Below, one piece after another: positions 7,987-16,463 of a stretch of 40,341 bases of DNA. Both the position numbers and the translations under genes were made by a program. Below the pieces are notes generated by a model. It saw only the letters and a list, made by a program, of their open reading frames with translations. It was not told the origin of the DNA and searched no databases. The stretch comes from a virus. Position 1 is the first letter of the stretch. Each line of letters starts with the position of its first letter. The DNA lies in the IMG/VR virus record IMGVR_UViG_3300028835_002564, positions 1-40,341 of that record; one strand, 5' to 3'.

Positions 7987-8367
7987 CTAATTGAGCGCGG
8001 GTGGTTCATGGTTAACTCGTCTCATTTCGATAACGAGGGTGGCAGCAGCCTGGGCAAACTTGTCCACCATCTCCTCAAGAAACCTTGCTGCCTCCATTTG
8101 AAAGCCTACCCCATCTCCTTCAGACAACTGCTGCAAGGCATGTAAGGATCCATGCCCGTCTTGAGAGGCCGAGATTGTTTTTGGCTCAATCTCAAGCTCA
8201 GCGAAGGAGTCCGACAGTCGACGATAAGCATTTTTGAATGCTCCCAGCATAGTCCCTACGTAGGACCACTCAGGGACACCTCTCTGTTGGCCCACTGTGG
8301 CCTTTGCCAGTTCCCAAGCCATATCAATCTTGCGTAGGGTCACCTGATTGTGTTCGTCGGTCGACAT
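7987..8367 (-). CDS. Helical hypothetical protein beside integrase
   Basis: A 126-residue protein starting at an ATG after AAAGGAG. Predicted all-helical and acidic, with heptad-like stretches near the C-terminus (ARFLEEMVDKFAQAAATLV). It sits 48 nt upstream of the integrase. It could be an accessory factor, but no family is recognised. The 8324-8791 gene overlaps its start by 44 nt. Confidence 0.5.
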   Translation of the reverse strand: MSTDEHNQVTLRKIDMAWELAKATVGQQRGVPEWSYVGTMLGAFKNAYRRLSDSFAELEIEPKTISASQDGHGSLHALQQLSEGDGVGFQMEAARFLEEMVDKFAQAAATLVIEMRRVNHEPPALN

Positions 8368-8791
8368 CTTCACTCCTTTCCGGGCTGACCCAGGGTTCGG
8401 TACTGGGTGTTTCTGTTGTCACATTGGGTATTGTGATGTGAGCATCAAGTATCACAGCACCTTGGGGAATCTCAACCGATGCTTTACCATCTATGAAGAA
8501 AACGGTAACTGACTCTGTAAGCTGCGAAGACTTCAACTCTGCCATTATGAGGCTAATCCGCTTTGATACCTCCTCATCTCCTCCGCGACTCCCCTCCCTT
8601 AACTGGTCCCGGAGCCTGCTTAGCCGGGCTAGCATTCCCTCGCCCCATGCCCTGTTGTCCACCAAGTAGCCAGCATCCAAGGCGTGGTGGATAACGGACT
8701 CCAATCCCCACAAGTCAGCGTCCTCCAAGGTGTATCCTTGTCCCCCATCCAGCGTGATAATGATGACCTTTTTCACACCTTCACCAACCAT
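8324..8791 (-). CDS. Hypothetical protein
   Basis: A 155-residue protein whose ATG at 8791 follows AAGGAG; the open frame runs on to 8944 over another gene and is rejected. An N-terminal strand (KKVIIITLDGG) and a central helical region are followed by a polar C-terminal tail in the overlap with the next gene. No family recognised. Confidence 0.5.
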   Translation of the reverse strand: MVGEGVKKVIIITLDGGQGYTLEDADLWGLESVIHHALDAGYLVDNRAWGEGMLARLSRLRDQLREGSRGGDEEVSKRISLIMAELKSSQLTESVTVFFIDGKASVEIPQGAVILDAHITIPNVTTETPSTEPWVSPERSEDVDRRTQSGDPTQD

Positions 8792-9056
8792 TCTCGTTGT
8801 CTCCTTCATCCATGTACCGTCTGATCTTCTCCACTTCCTCCCGGAATACCTGGGTGGTGGTGGTAACCCGAATGCCCGCGATGACGGCCTTCGCCTGCTG
8901 AAGGGATGCGTACTCCTGGGGATCCACGGCCGCAAGCTCGTCACCCATCATGACCACTCGATAAACATCTCGTATCTGATAGACGCAGGCCGTGGTTGGC
9001 CCCACGTTCTCCTCGTGGACCGGGAGTCCCAGCCTCTCGTCAAATTGCTTCCTCAT
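8781..9056 (-). CDS. Small hypothetical protein
   Basis: A 91-residue protein. Its ATG shares a base with the upstream stop (TGATG) behind GGAG, so the start is secure and translation is coupled. The N-terminal half is strand-like, the C-terminal half helical. No family recognised. Confidence 0.55.
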   Translation of the reverse strand: MRKQFDERLGLPVHEENVGPTTACVYQIRDVYRVVMMGDELAAVDPQEYASLQQAKAVIAGIRVTTTTQVFREEVEKIRRYMDEGDNENGW

Positions 9057-9241
9057 CACTCCTGCTCTTTTGCCCAAGCCAGGACAGCTTCCTTTGGAGA
9101 CAGACCTTTTGGCCAAGGTATGACTATCCCTGCTAATTTCCAAACTATCACAGAGATCTCGTCAAAGTCCTCGTCCTTTGGTGGACGCACCAACGTCATC
9201 GGATCATCGCTTGTGATCTCAACAGCTCTAAATATCCTCAA
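9056..9241 (-). CDS. Small hypothetical protein
   Basis: A 61-residue protein starting at TTG, behind GGAGGTG. The parS-like palindrome at 9253-9266 lies directly upstream of this ribosome site, 11 nt before the start codon. A pattern of acidic then hydrophobic residues (FDEISVIVWKLAGIVIPW) is visible, with no recognisable family. Confidence 0.45.
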   Translation of the reverse strand: MRIFRAVEITSDDPMTLVRPPKDEDFDEISVIVWKLAGIVIPWPKGLSPKEAVLAWAKEQE

Positions 9242-9252
9242 GCATCACCTCC

Positions 9253-9266
9253 GTTTCCGCGGAAAC
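9253..9266. promoter_or_regulatory. parS-like palindrome 1
   Basis: GTTTCCGCGGAAAC, a perfect 14-bp palindrome in a 29-bp intergenic gap. It has the same GTTTC/GAAAC arms as the bacterial parS site (GTTTCACGTGAAAC) with CGCG at the centre. Four more copies occur at 17939, 23272, 30809 and 36442; a ParB-like protein is encoded at 35259-37454. Confidence 0.65.
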
Positions 9267-9270
9267 CGAC

Positions 9271-9444
9271 CTATTTAACAGCTACGATGCCGCTCTCCTT
9301 GGTGCCACTTTTCAGATACTCTTTAACCGTCCCCTGACCTCGGCGGATCCACCGTAATAAGCCCAGTGCTGTCTTCCGGTCCATGAATCCACCTTTCCAC
9401 AACCAATAGGCTGTCCTCACTTGGTAAGTCCGCTGGCTCAACAT
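9271..9444 (-). CDS. Small basic protein
   Basis: A 57-residue, Lys/Arg-rich protein. Its ATG overlaps the stop of the ribbon-helix-helix gene (TGATG) behind a GGGGGTGG stretch. It may act with that regulator or be a small nucleic-acid-binding protein; no family recognised. Confidence 0.5.
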   Translation of the reverse strand: MLSQRTYQVRTAYWLWKGGFMDRKTALGLLRWIRRGQGTVKEYLKSGTKESGIVAVK

Positions 9445-9632
9445 CAGGACCCACCCCCTTTTTCCTTCGGTGGGAGACCCAAGAATGCGTCCATGACACC
9501 CTCTCCATATCCCCGGCAAAAGCCCCTAATCCAGTTCTCAAACCATTCCTCTGGCGTCTGGGCCTTGCGAGAGGCGATTCGGGTAATAAGCTGGAGATCC
9601 TCCTCTTCGAGTGTGAGAGTAATTTCTGGCAT
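9444..9632 (-). CDS. Ribbon-helix-helix-like regulator
   Basis: A 62-residue protein. An N-terminal strand (PEITLTL) followed by two helices (EEDLQLITRIASRKAQ, then TPEEWFENWIRGF) fits the ribbon-helix-helix fold used by small dimeric repressors. Its promoter (9672-9699) has TTGACA spaced 16 nt from a GATACT -10 that forms one arm of the palindrome at 9658-9677. A repressor bound there would block its own transcription. I infer that it controls the other GATACTC sites; DNA binding has not been shown. Confidence 0.55.
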   Translation of the reverse strand: MPEITLTLEEEDLQLITRIASRKAQTPEEWFENWIRGFCRGYGEGVMDAFLGLPPKEKGGGS

Positions 9633-9657
9633 CCGGCCCCCTCATCTGCTGCTGTCA

Positions 9658-9677
9658 GATACTCCAATAAGAGTATC
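9658..9677. promoter_or_regulatory. Operator-like palindrome (copy e)
   Basis: GATACTC-CAATAA-GAGTATC with perfect 7-bp arms (8 bp counting flanking bases). It is 25 nt upstream of the ribbon-helix-helix start codon and overlaps the -10 element of its promoter. Confidence 0.65.
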
Positions 9678-9699
9678 TTACCCAGATATGATTTGTCAA
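9672..9699 (-). promoter_or_regulatory. Promoter of the RHH-like gene
   Basis: On the minus strand: TTGACA, a 16-nt spacer, then GATACT, a sigma70-like promoter. The -10 lies inside the operator palindrome. Confidence 0.6.
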
Positions 9700-9730
9700 T
9701 CAGAGAATCAGCCAAAGTCCGGGGGTTCCA

Positions 9731-9764
9731 GATAACAAAATACCCCCGCCTTAGAAGGGGGGGG
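9731..9764 (-). terminator. Rho-independent terminator of virion operon
   Basis: GC-rich hairpin with arms 9743-9752 and 9755-9764 (CCCCC/GGGGG and CCTT/AAGG with one mismatch). On the minus strand it is followed by the T-rich TATTTTGTTAT. It lies 45 nt after the last gene of the structural operon. Confidence 0.75.
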
Positions 9765-9808
9765 CTCCCGGAGAAACTTGGTGGAACACCGAGGCATGGG
9801 GTAAAGGG

Positions 9809-11692
9809 CTAGACACCCATCAGACAGGCCATTACACTCACTGAACCCATATTACTCTCCCTTTCCCATTCAACGTGCAACTGGGCTGACTTGGGTGGGC
9901 TGCCAGTATAGTCCCAGGCATCCCGTGTCTTGTAACTCCAGCTACTAGCAAAGTTCCTCCACCTGAAGCCTAAAGCGTTCCCAGCATAGCCTGGGCGGTC
10001 AACAATTTCCTGAACAACGGGTGAAATATCGGGGCTGTTATACTCTTGGTCGAGCGTCCAGGCGAGAATGGCGTTCCAGAGGACGTAGGCGATTGTCTGG
10101 TCCATGCCCGAAACCTCCGCCTTGCTTGTAGGAGCCAGAGCGTCATCATAGTCGTAGCCATAGATTCTCGTGTTGATATACGTTTCATCATTGCTCACTT
10201 CGGCGGTAAACGTTAGGTAGGCTCGAATTATCTTGGCACCCTGAGGGATGTTGCAATTCAGGAAGCGAACAACGATGTCATGCTCATAATCGGGGCCCGT
10301 GGGATCGTCAAAGAACGTCCCAACATGTATGGCAGCGTCGGTCCTATGCAGGTCAATCGTGTGCGTCCAACCGTCATCGAGGGTGTTAACGATCTGTCGG
10401 TCTAGCGTTGCCCCGGGACCCACCCCCCATAATGAGGACTCGATGTGGAGCCTCCCCCCGCCATACGTTGTCAGGTCAAAGGTGTCAAAGACACGCCGCG
10501 CAGCGACGTCCGATTCCATGTCCTTATCTTCAATAAAGAATATCACTGCACCACCTATGCCACCATTGTCATCCACAACCTGCTGCAACGCAGATACACA
10601 TGATGGAAGCTGGTAGGCTATTCCTGTGGTCCATGGTGCGATGCCGTCATAGGCGATTGGAGTCGTTCTAGTACGCCCAACATGGTCAGCATAACTCGAG
10701 ATTTGCCCTGGATTCCTGCTGTTCTCGAAGCAGATATCTGAGCGGACTACAGCTCCAGCCAGGTCTAAAACAGCTACGACTGTCACGTATGCGGCGTTTA
10801 TTGTCGCTCCTGGCGGTAAGTACACACCAAGGTAGCGCATACTGCCCCCATAGCCGTAGTGCGTAGCGTCCCAGGAGCCAAAACCTATGTAAGACGTAGT
10901 GTTGTACCAGCGTTGATCTCCGGCGTAGAAGCGGATTACTCGGTCATCGTCAGCGCCTTCGGATATGAAAAAGTCGATTGGCGGGTCGATGGTCAACGGA
11001 TAGATTAGCCCTGAGTCATCCAGTTCAAGGACAATCTCACCCTGACCAAACGATACGTCCAGATACCGCTCCTCCTGGTCTGGGCCTAAATCTCTACCAC
11101 TGGCATCTCTCACCCAGGGTCGCTTCAGCACTGCTACGATCTTCCCATTGTGCAGCAGGTTGCAACCCTGCCGTGTCAGACCCCGACTCTCATACGGGAG
11201 ATGGATCTTCTTGAAGTCTTCTACGGGTCGTGGCAGGTAGATGGAGAACTTGACTTGGCTGGTCTGTAGATGGAGCCGAAAGGTGTACTGCGGGCGTTCC
11301 CACGTCCAGATTCCACCGACTTTGCTCGTGGGTACCCCCAGGGTCAACTCCTCCGGCTTGCGAAGCTGAAACCAGACCTGGTCGTTTCCAGGAACAGGGT
11401 AGACACGCTTCTTACCATCATCCCCAAAGCGTACCCATCTCGGAATGCGGGTGAACTGGGCTTGGAATCCCTCACCGTCCGGCTCGGAGTGGTCAGGGTC
11501 AGCTTCCCTGTAGTCGCCGTATATGTCCTGATAGTTCTGCGGCTTGATGGCCAGGTCATGGACATGGACATGGCGTCGGATCTGGCGCCACTCCGCAGGC
11601 GCCTGGATAGGGTAATGAGCTGGGGGGTAGTCCTCATCCTCCCTGCTGTACAGGCGAGAGGTGAAAGTCCACCTGTCGCGGAGTGCCTTCAT
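9809..11692 (-). CDS. Virion fibre/surface protein, DNRLRE-like repeats
   Basis: A 627-residue, strand-rich protein at the end of the virion operon. An N-terminal domain of about 230 residues ends in a YPLTIDPPIDFFIS segment. Two related beta domains follow (about 250-410 and 430-615). Each opens with a PPGA/PQGA-(T/K)I-x-x-AY(V/L) signature and has a later IV-type strand block, as in DNRLRE/CBM96-like domains of surface proteins. I infer an exposed fibre, spike or host-binding protein. No transmembrane segment or signal peptide is seen. No chaperone gene is evident beside it. Confidence 0.55.
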   Translation of the reverse strand: MKALRDRWTFTSRLYSREDEDYPPAHYPIQAPAEWRQIRRHVHVHDLAIKPQNYQDIYGDYREADPDHSEPDGEGFQAQFTRIPRWVRFGDDGKKRVYPVPGNDQVWFQLRKPEELTLGVPTSKVGGIWTWERPQYTFRLHLQTSQVKFSIYLPRPVEDFKKIHLPYESRGLTRQGCNLLHNGKIVAVLKRPWVRDASGRDLGPDQEERYLDVSFGQGEIVLELDDSGLIYPLTIDPPIDFFISEGADDDRVIRFYAGDQRWYNTTSYIGFGSWDATHYGYGGSMRYLGVYLPPGATINAAYVTVVAVLDLAGAVVRSDICFENSRNPGQISSYADHVGRTRTTPIAYDGIAPWTTGIAYQLPSCVSALQQVVDDNGGIGGAVIFFIEDKDMESDVAARRVFDTFDLTTYGGGRLHIESSLWGVGPGATLDRQIVNTLDDGWTHTIDLHRTDAAIHVGTFFDDPTGPDYEHDIVVRFLNCNIPQGAKIIRAYLTFTAEVSNDETYINTRIYGYDYDDALAPTSKAEVSGMDQTIAYVLWNAILAWTLDQEYNSPDISPVVQEIVDRPGYAGNALGFRWRNFASSWSYKTRDAWDYTGSPPKSAQLHVEWERESNMGSVSVMACLMGV

Positions 11693-11698
11693 CTGTAC

Positions 11699-12880
11699 CT
11701 ACATCAGCAGCTCGAATAGGCTGGGGTTGAGGCCACCAACAGAAGTGGGGAGGGCAGCCGAGATCTCAATCGAAAGGTCCTCGGTGGTCACGAGGCTATT
11801 CACATCGTCATTGAACCAGTTAGGCTCGAACCTTCCCCCATTGTCGTTTACACTCAAGGCCGTCCAGATCGCACGATGGTCATCAGCAACCACACTGTAC
11901 TGGGTTTGGGCACCCCAGCTCGTGAGCCCGTCGTCTGACACCCTACCGTAGGCGTGTTCGGTGGCCCCAAAGGTGCCGCCTAAGTAGCCGACGTAGATGT
12001 CGTCATTCTGCTGATTCACCATCACCGCTGGCATCGGCACATGGCCGCCCTCAGCCGTAAAGAGATCGTCTCCCGCCGTTACGGTTCCCGAGCCGTCAAC
12101 CACGAAAGACCTCATGGTCGCTGCGCCAGCGTAGGTCGTGCATGTGACTAGGATGACCAGATTATCAGAGTGTCGCGGAGCCGCGCCAAAGTGCAGGTAG
12201 TTGAACATATTGACCGACGCGAGCGTGGTAACAACACCGGACTCAGACCAAGAGTTTCCTGTGTCGTCATAGGTCTTGACGGTGATCTCCTGAGTGCTGA
12301 TATCCCCGTAGATACACCAGATGTCGTTGTCGTCGGCCTCGTTACCCGGCATCAACAGGATGTGGTCTTGGGCAGCACCGTCTGCCATCGTAGCTCGGGC
12401 CCCCCAGGCCGCCCCTCCATTGGTAGAGCGATAAAAGTAGTTCGAGCCGACATTTGTAAAGAAACCCGCATAGAGGTTGCCACCCCTGGCCTTTACCAGG
12501 CTCAGGATCGAAGTGGTGGGAGCAGGACCGGCGCGAATCGCGACCTCTCCCCCGAAGGAGTCATCAGAGGTATCGAGCTGCCGGTACGCGACGTTTCCCG
12601 AGGGCGTCTTTATGAAGACAATGTGTATGATCGTCCCGGCATCGGAAGCCTGGGTCCACTGGTCGAACCAGATCGCCACCCTGAGATTGGCGACGCCAGA
12701 GACCACCACACGCGCGGACCAGGCAGCACCGCCGTTGGTGGTCTTGCGATAAACCACGAAGTCGTCCGAGTCGATATAAAAAGCATAGCCCGTATCGGGA
12801 TCCACCCAGACGAGATTGCTGCTATACGTGGTCTGCCAGGAAGTGCCCTGTATGAACGCATCTATGTTTACATCAGACAT
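11699..12880 (-). CDS. BNR/Asp-box-like beta-propeller protein
   Basis: A 393-residue protein with repeated Asp-box-like motifs: TTNGGAAW near residue 48, STNGGAAW near 155, and SDDGLTSW near 320. These, with alternating strands throughout, indicate a sialidase-like beta-propeller. In viruses such propellers serve in receptor binding or glycan cleavage; the catalytic Arg triad of sialidases is not identifiable, so binding is more likely than hydrolysis. Its ATG overlaps the end of the activase gene by 13 nt, so their translation is coupled. Confidence 0.6.
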   Translation of the reverse strand: MSDVNIDAFIQGTSWQTTYSSNLVWVDPDTGYAFYIDSDDFVVYRKTTNGGAAWSARVVVSGVANLRVAIWFDQWTQASDAGTIIHIVFIKTPSGNVAYRQLDTSDDSFGGEVAIRAGPAPTTSILSLVKARGGNLYAGFFTNVGSNYFYRSTNGGAAWGARATMADGAAQDHILLMPGNEADDNDIWCIYGDISTQEITVKTYDDTGNSWSESGVVTTLASVNMFNYLHFGAAPRHSDNLVILVTCTTYAGAATMRSFVVDGSGTVTAGDDLFTAEGGHVPMPAVMVNQQNDDIYVGYLGGTFGATEHAYGRVSDDGLTSWGAQTQYSVVADDHRAIWTALSVNDNGGRFEPNWFNDDVNSLVTTEDLSIEISAALPTSVGGLNPSLFELLM

Positions 12881-14949
12881 CTCTCGGGCCGCTCCCCAGC
12901 CTCCTTACCTACAAGCGCCTCCCACTTCCCGCAGCGGCTCCCGAAAGCGGCCGCCACCTCTTTTTCTCGTAACAATAGGGCGACATCGCACTCGTTACTG
13001 CAATCGTGACACTGGATTCCCTTCGTGGAGAAATCGACACCAACAACCGTACTCATCTCCCACATACCAGTAGGCTTGCTGGCCGCAGCCATTATGGCCG
13101 CTCCGATGGCCCCTGTCGTCTCATGGTGGGGCGGTACGATTATGTCGGTAGCCAGGGTCCGCTTGAATCCCTCCACCACTGCGGCATTGCCAGCCACTCC
13201 ACCGGTGAAGACCACCGGCTCCTGGAGGCGACGGTTGCGGGCCACGTTATTGATATAGTTGCGAGGAAGAGAGAAACAGAGACCCCGTATCAATGACGGA
13301 ATGTCGTGGCCCTGCTGCTGCTTGGTCACCACATCGGACTCGGCGAAGACCCCGCACCTCCCCGCGATCCGGATCTCCTCCCCACAGGCCAGGGCTGTAG
13401 GACCCATCTCCTCGACCGGGATCCCAAACTCCCGCGACGCTCCGGCCAGGAAGCTCCCAGTACCCGCGCTACAGATCGTGTTCATGTTGTACCAGGTCGG
13501 GACACCCCTCGAGTCGAGCTGTATCAACTTCGAGTCCTGGCCACCGATCTCTATTATGCTTCTGGCATTCGGGACGTACTGAAGGACGCCCAGTGCTTGG
13601 CACGTTATCTCATCCGCTATCACTTCAGTTCCCAGCATGGCCGCAGCGAGGTGCCGCCCTGACCCTGTGACACCCACGGCCGTGATCCCCTGCCCGTCGA
13701 TCTGTCGCCTGAGCTGGTCAAGGCAGAGACCGACCGCCCTTACCGGGTTCCTCGATGTTGCCAGGTAGGCCTCTGCCAATATCTCCAGTTCGCCATTCAG
13801 GACCACGGCCTTGGTGGACACAGAGCCTACGTCGACACCCAGGAACAGGCCCGACACCCTTTCAGAAAGCACCGCCCTTGAAAGCGACCCTCCTCCCTCC
13901 TGGCGGAGCTTCCGCCGCAGGCGGAGGATGTTCACCAGGGCCTCGACCCGGGTCTGGAGATTGGCCTCGGCAAAATGTGCGTCAAAGGTCAGGTGAATGA
14001 GGGGAATCCCGTAGTCCTGGCTCACCTGGTCCAGGAAGGCCGAGACGGTGCTCTCTGGTGCGCAGGGAAAGGGAGCCACATGAACCACGCCGTCGAAGCC
14101 CGCCAGGGCGTAGTAGATGGACCAGATTATGCTCTCCTTGCCATGACCGCCGACGTCGTAGTGTGGCAGGTACCGCTCGGCCTCCCTGCGGGCCCGCCGA
14201 AGGAGGTTATTATCCACGTCGGACCTCTTCAGGCCGCGGAGATAGACAAGTGCGCGTTCAGGAAAGATGAAAAGGTGGCGCACCATTCGGCTTAACCGAT
14301 CTCGTAGTGGCCATGCTGCCCACAGGTGGCTGTAGAGAAACGCACTCAGCGGCAGGGCCACGTGGACCTGTGCCCCAGCCTTCCTGAGCCGCTCCAGGAC
14401 GCCGAGATTGGCATCCGGATCCAGCAATGTGAATATCTCTCCACAGACCCCCACGCATGGCCCGCCATGACTTGGATCTGCCTGGTAAGGTAGTACATGG
14501 GTCTTATCGTATTCTTCAACGGCTCTGAAGCCCCGACGAAAGGCCTTGAAGATGACCCGTAGAGGCACACCCATTTCCCTGAGCCGCTGGATACCCCTCA
14601 CCGACATCGATATACCATACATGGGTAGGTCATGGCCGATGCGGTTGAGAACAGACCCCAGAAGGATGTGGTAGACCTTGAAGCGGCAGGAATTGCAGGT
14701 ATCCCACTGGGCCAGACCATCGACTGGCCCTTTATCAATGGCGTCCAGGTAGTTGCCGAGGTTGATCTTGGCTGGCAGGCACATATTCTCATCGAGGAGC
14801 TGCCAGCCGCGAAGAATTGTGCCCCTCGTGGTACGTGGGGGGCTCTTCAACCTGATGGGGAGTTGGTGTTTTCGTAATACTTGATTGATCGCTCTACAGA
14901 TAACGGCTGCGTAGGGTCCCATGTTGGGAACGACAAAGTAGCGTTTCAT
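12868..14949 (-). CDS. 2-hydroxyacyl-CoA dehydratase activase fusion
   Basis: A 693-residue protein of the BcrA/BadF/BadG/HgdC activase family. Residues about 1-345 resemble the DUF2229/HgdB-like domain (ENMCLPAKINLGNY, DTCNSC, GPCVGVCGE). Residues about 368-625 form the ASKHA ATPase: GVDVGSVSTK at 371, GGQDSK at 469, TICSAGTGSF at 491, RCGVFAESDV at 531, GGVAGN at 583. Cys493 and Cys532 match the two iron-sulfur ligands of HgdC with the same 39-residue spacing. The C-terminus adds a Cys cluster (647-673). Family members use ATP to inject a low-potential electron into radical dehydratases or benzoyl-CoA reductase. No dehydratase is encoded here. It overlaps the downstream virion gene by 13 nt. 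Confidence 0.92.
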   Translation of the reverse strand: MKRYFVVPNMGPYAAVICRAINQVLRKHQLPIRLKSPPRTTRGTILRGWQLLDENMCLPAKINLGNYLDAIDKGPVDGLAQWDTCNSCRFKVYHILLGSVLNRIGHDLPMYGISMSVRGIQRLREMGVPLRVIFKAFRRGFRAVEEYDKTHVLPYQADPSHGGPCVGVCGEIFTLLDPDANLGVLERLRKAGAQVHVALPLSAFLYSHLWAAWPLRDRLSRMVRHLFIFPERALVYLRGLKRSDVDNNLLRRARREAERYLPHYDVGGHGKESIIWSIYYALAGFDGVVHVAPFPCAPESTVSAFLDQVSQDYGIPLIHLTFDAHFAEANLQTRVEALVNILRLRRKLRQEGGGSLSRAVLSERVSGLFLGVDVGSVSTKAVVLNGELEILAEAYLATSRNPVRAVGLCLDQLRRQIDGQGITAVGVTGSGRHLAAAMLGTEVIADEITCQALGVLQYVPNARSIIEIGGQDSKLIQLDSRGVPTWYNMNTICSAGTGSFLAGASREFGIPVEEMGPTALACGEEIRIAGRCGVFAESDVVTKQQQGHDIPSLIRGLCFSLPRNYINNVARNRRLQEPVVFTGGVAGNAAVVEGFKRTLATDIIVPPHHETTGAIGAAIMAAASKPTGMWEMSTVVGVDFSTKGIQCHDCSNECDVALLLREKEVAAAFGSRCGKWEALVGKEAGERPERCLM

Positions 14950-14961
14950 CCCGTTTGGCCC

Positions 14962-15222
14962 TCACAGCATCTGAAGGATCTGATCGATTACGGCAGCCTC
15001 CACGTCAAACGTGAGTTCCTTCTTCGTAATCGCACCGAATTTTAAGTCGGTGGTAAGGGCGTTCGCCGTTAAAGCAAGGGATGTCGATGACCTGGCCTTT
15101 CCAGTTAGGTCTCGAACCTCCTGAAAGATTCCGGTGACATCGTGCTCAACGCCGCCGCTGTCCCAGACTCGGCATGTTGCCGCTCCGTCTTCAAACTCTA
15201 TTTGGATCCGGTTCGTAGGCAT
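14962..15222 (-). CDS. Small virion-operon protein
   Basis: An 86-residue protein after GGAGG. The N-terminal half has strand pattern (RIQIEFEDGAATCRVWDSGG), the C-terminal half is helical and ends IDQILQML. It lies between beta-rich structural genes and the activase. Probably a minor structural or assembly protein, judged only by position. Confidence 0.5.
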   Translation of the reverse strand: MPTNRIQIEFEDGAATCRVWDSGGVEHDVTGIFQEVRDLTGKARSSTSLALTANALTTDLKFGAITKKELTFDVEAAVIDQILQML

Positions 15223-15232
15223 CCAGGGCCTC

Positions 15233-15775
15233 CTAAGAGGTGTTGAAGTAGAACCTGAGCCCCACTAGGGCATCGTTTAGTCTGAGTACGTCAAGGTCTA
15301 CAACCTGGTTCTCAAAGCGTAGGTTGTAGGTTGCATCTCCGTCTACCTCCCCCTTCACGTCGTTGTCTCCTACCAGCACATCACCTGACTCCCTGGTAGA
15401 CGCGGCCACGGTCCAGAGGTTGTCCGGGAGGTTGATGGCCGCCAGGTCGTCTACGCCCCAAGCGCCGGTGGACTTCTTGACGCGGATCGCCTGGGCGCCG
15501 TCGATGGCGTTTGCACCGCCCCCTGCGGTGTTCTCGATGGCCCGGACCTTGAGTATCGCCACGACCCTGGCCAAAGACACCCCGGTTGGCAGACCGCTCA
15601 CCACGACGTTCGGAAGGTTGACATCGGCGGCCTCTCCAGGTCCCAGGTCGATGACGTCGTCCGAGTCCGACCAGAAGTCGAAATAGTTAATGGCCTTCTC
15701 GCCCTCGCTGGTGACGGCGCTCTCCAACGCAGCCTGCAAGGCCGCTATATCTGCTGGGCTGATGCCAAATCCCAT
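15233..15775 (-). CDS. Putative virion structural protein
   Basis: A 180-residue protein. The ATG at 15775 sits behind GGAG, just after the upstream stop; a longer frame to 15889 is rejected. An N-terminal helix (SPADIAALQAALESAV) precedes a strand-rich, acidic body with DLGPGEAADVNLPNVVVSG and late DLDVLRLNDALVG strands. The pattern fits a beta-sandwich surface protein. No family named. Confidence 0.5.
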   Translation of the reverse strand: MGFGISPADIAALQAALESAVTSEGEKAINYFDFWSDSDDVIDLGPGEAADVNLPNVVVSGLPTGVSLARVVAILKVRAIENTAGGGANAIDGAQAIRVKKSTGAWGVDDLAAINLPDNLWTVAASTRESGDVLVGDNDVKGEVDGDATYNLRFENQVVDLDVLRLNDALVGLRFYFNTS

Positions 15776-15777
15776 AG

Positions 15778-16461
15778 CTATCGCTCCGTACCTGTAATCA
15801 AACCATCTACGGTGACACCCGTGCCATCCGTCGAGAGCACCTCTATGACGACAGAAGTCCCCGCTGCCAGGACGTTTCCTGTTGCCCAAGGGATTCTAAC
15901 AAGCGAAGCGAGCTGCACGTCAGGGACATTTTGGTCTACGCCGGCGATAGTTACCCTGTAGCGCGTCTTGGCAGCATTATCTGTCGCCAGTGAGATCTCG
16001 CCGAGGTCGCCGGTGGAACCGGCTGGTATGTCCCAGCGCACCAGTTCCGTCCAGACCAACGCTCCAATGGTTTGCCGGTCCCACCTGAAGATCGGCAAAC
16101 CAACGAGTGTTGCCTCGGCCTCACTGGGGTAGACCATGTACTCCGAGGTTTCGTCCGGCGCCGTCGAGAAGGCATTTACGGGAACGATCCCTGTGGCTAT
16201 GTTGCTTAAGATCCTGCGGGCCTGGCCCACCCCCGTGCCACCTATAATACGGACGTAGGAGCCCGCCCATATATTTACAGCCCAATCCTTCGACGAATCG
16301 TCCAGCCTATTTATCGTAGATGTTTCGTCGGCAATGCCCCGGTCCACATCACCTACACTGGGCTGAACAGACACCTCCACCGGCACGGTCGCGGTTATAT
16401 CGTGGGTGTAGTCGGCTACTCCAGTTCCAGTTATCGGGACTGTGTAGGTTTCGACTCTCAT
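15778..16461 (-). CDS. Putative virion structural protein
   Basis: A 227-residue beta-rich protein with a good GAAGGAG start. Residues about 60-110 carry a segment with GGTGVGQARRILSN and PDETSEYMVYP. I recognise this G-x-GQ-x-R-x-I...P-TS-Y pattern from phage virion and fibre proteins. The rest is strand-rich and Thr/Val-heavy. Likely exposed on the virion; role inferred from pattern and position. Confidence 0.55.
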   Translation of the reverse strand: MRVETYTVPITGTGVADYTHDITATVPVEVSVQPSVGDVDRGIADETSTINRLDDSSKDWAVNIWAGSYVRIIGGTGVGQARRILSNIATGIVPVNAFSTAPDETSEYMVYPSEAEATLVGLPIFRWDRQTIGALVWTELVRWDIPAGSTGDLGEISLATDNAAKTRYRVTIAGVDQNVPDVQLASLVRIPWATGNVLAAGTSVVIEVLSTDGTGVTVDGLITGTER

Positions 16462-16463
16462 GG

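Noticed and set aside
9323-9715. Minus-strand frame of 130 codons overlapping the RHH-like gene
   Set aside because: No ribosome site, and it crosses two well-supported genes and the operator.
12170-13009. Plus-strand frame (279 codons) opposite the propeller gene
   Set aside because: Antisense shadow of a gene with Asp-box motifs; no start signal or family pattern.
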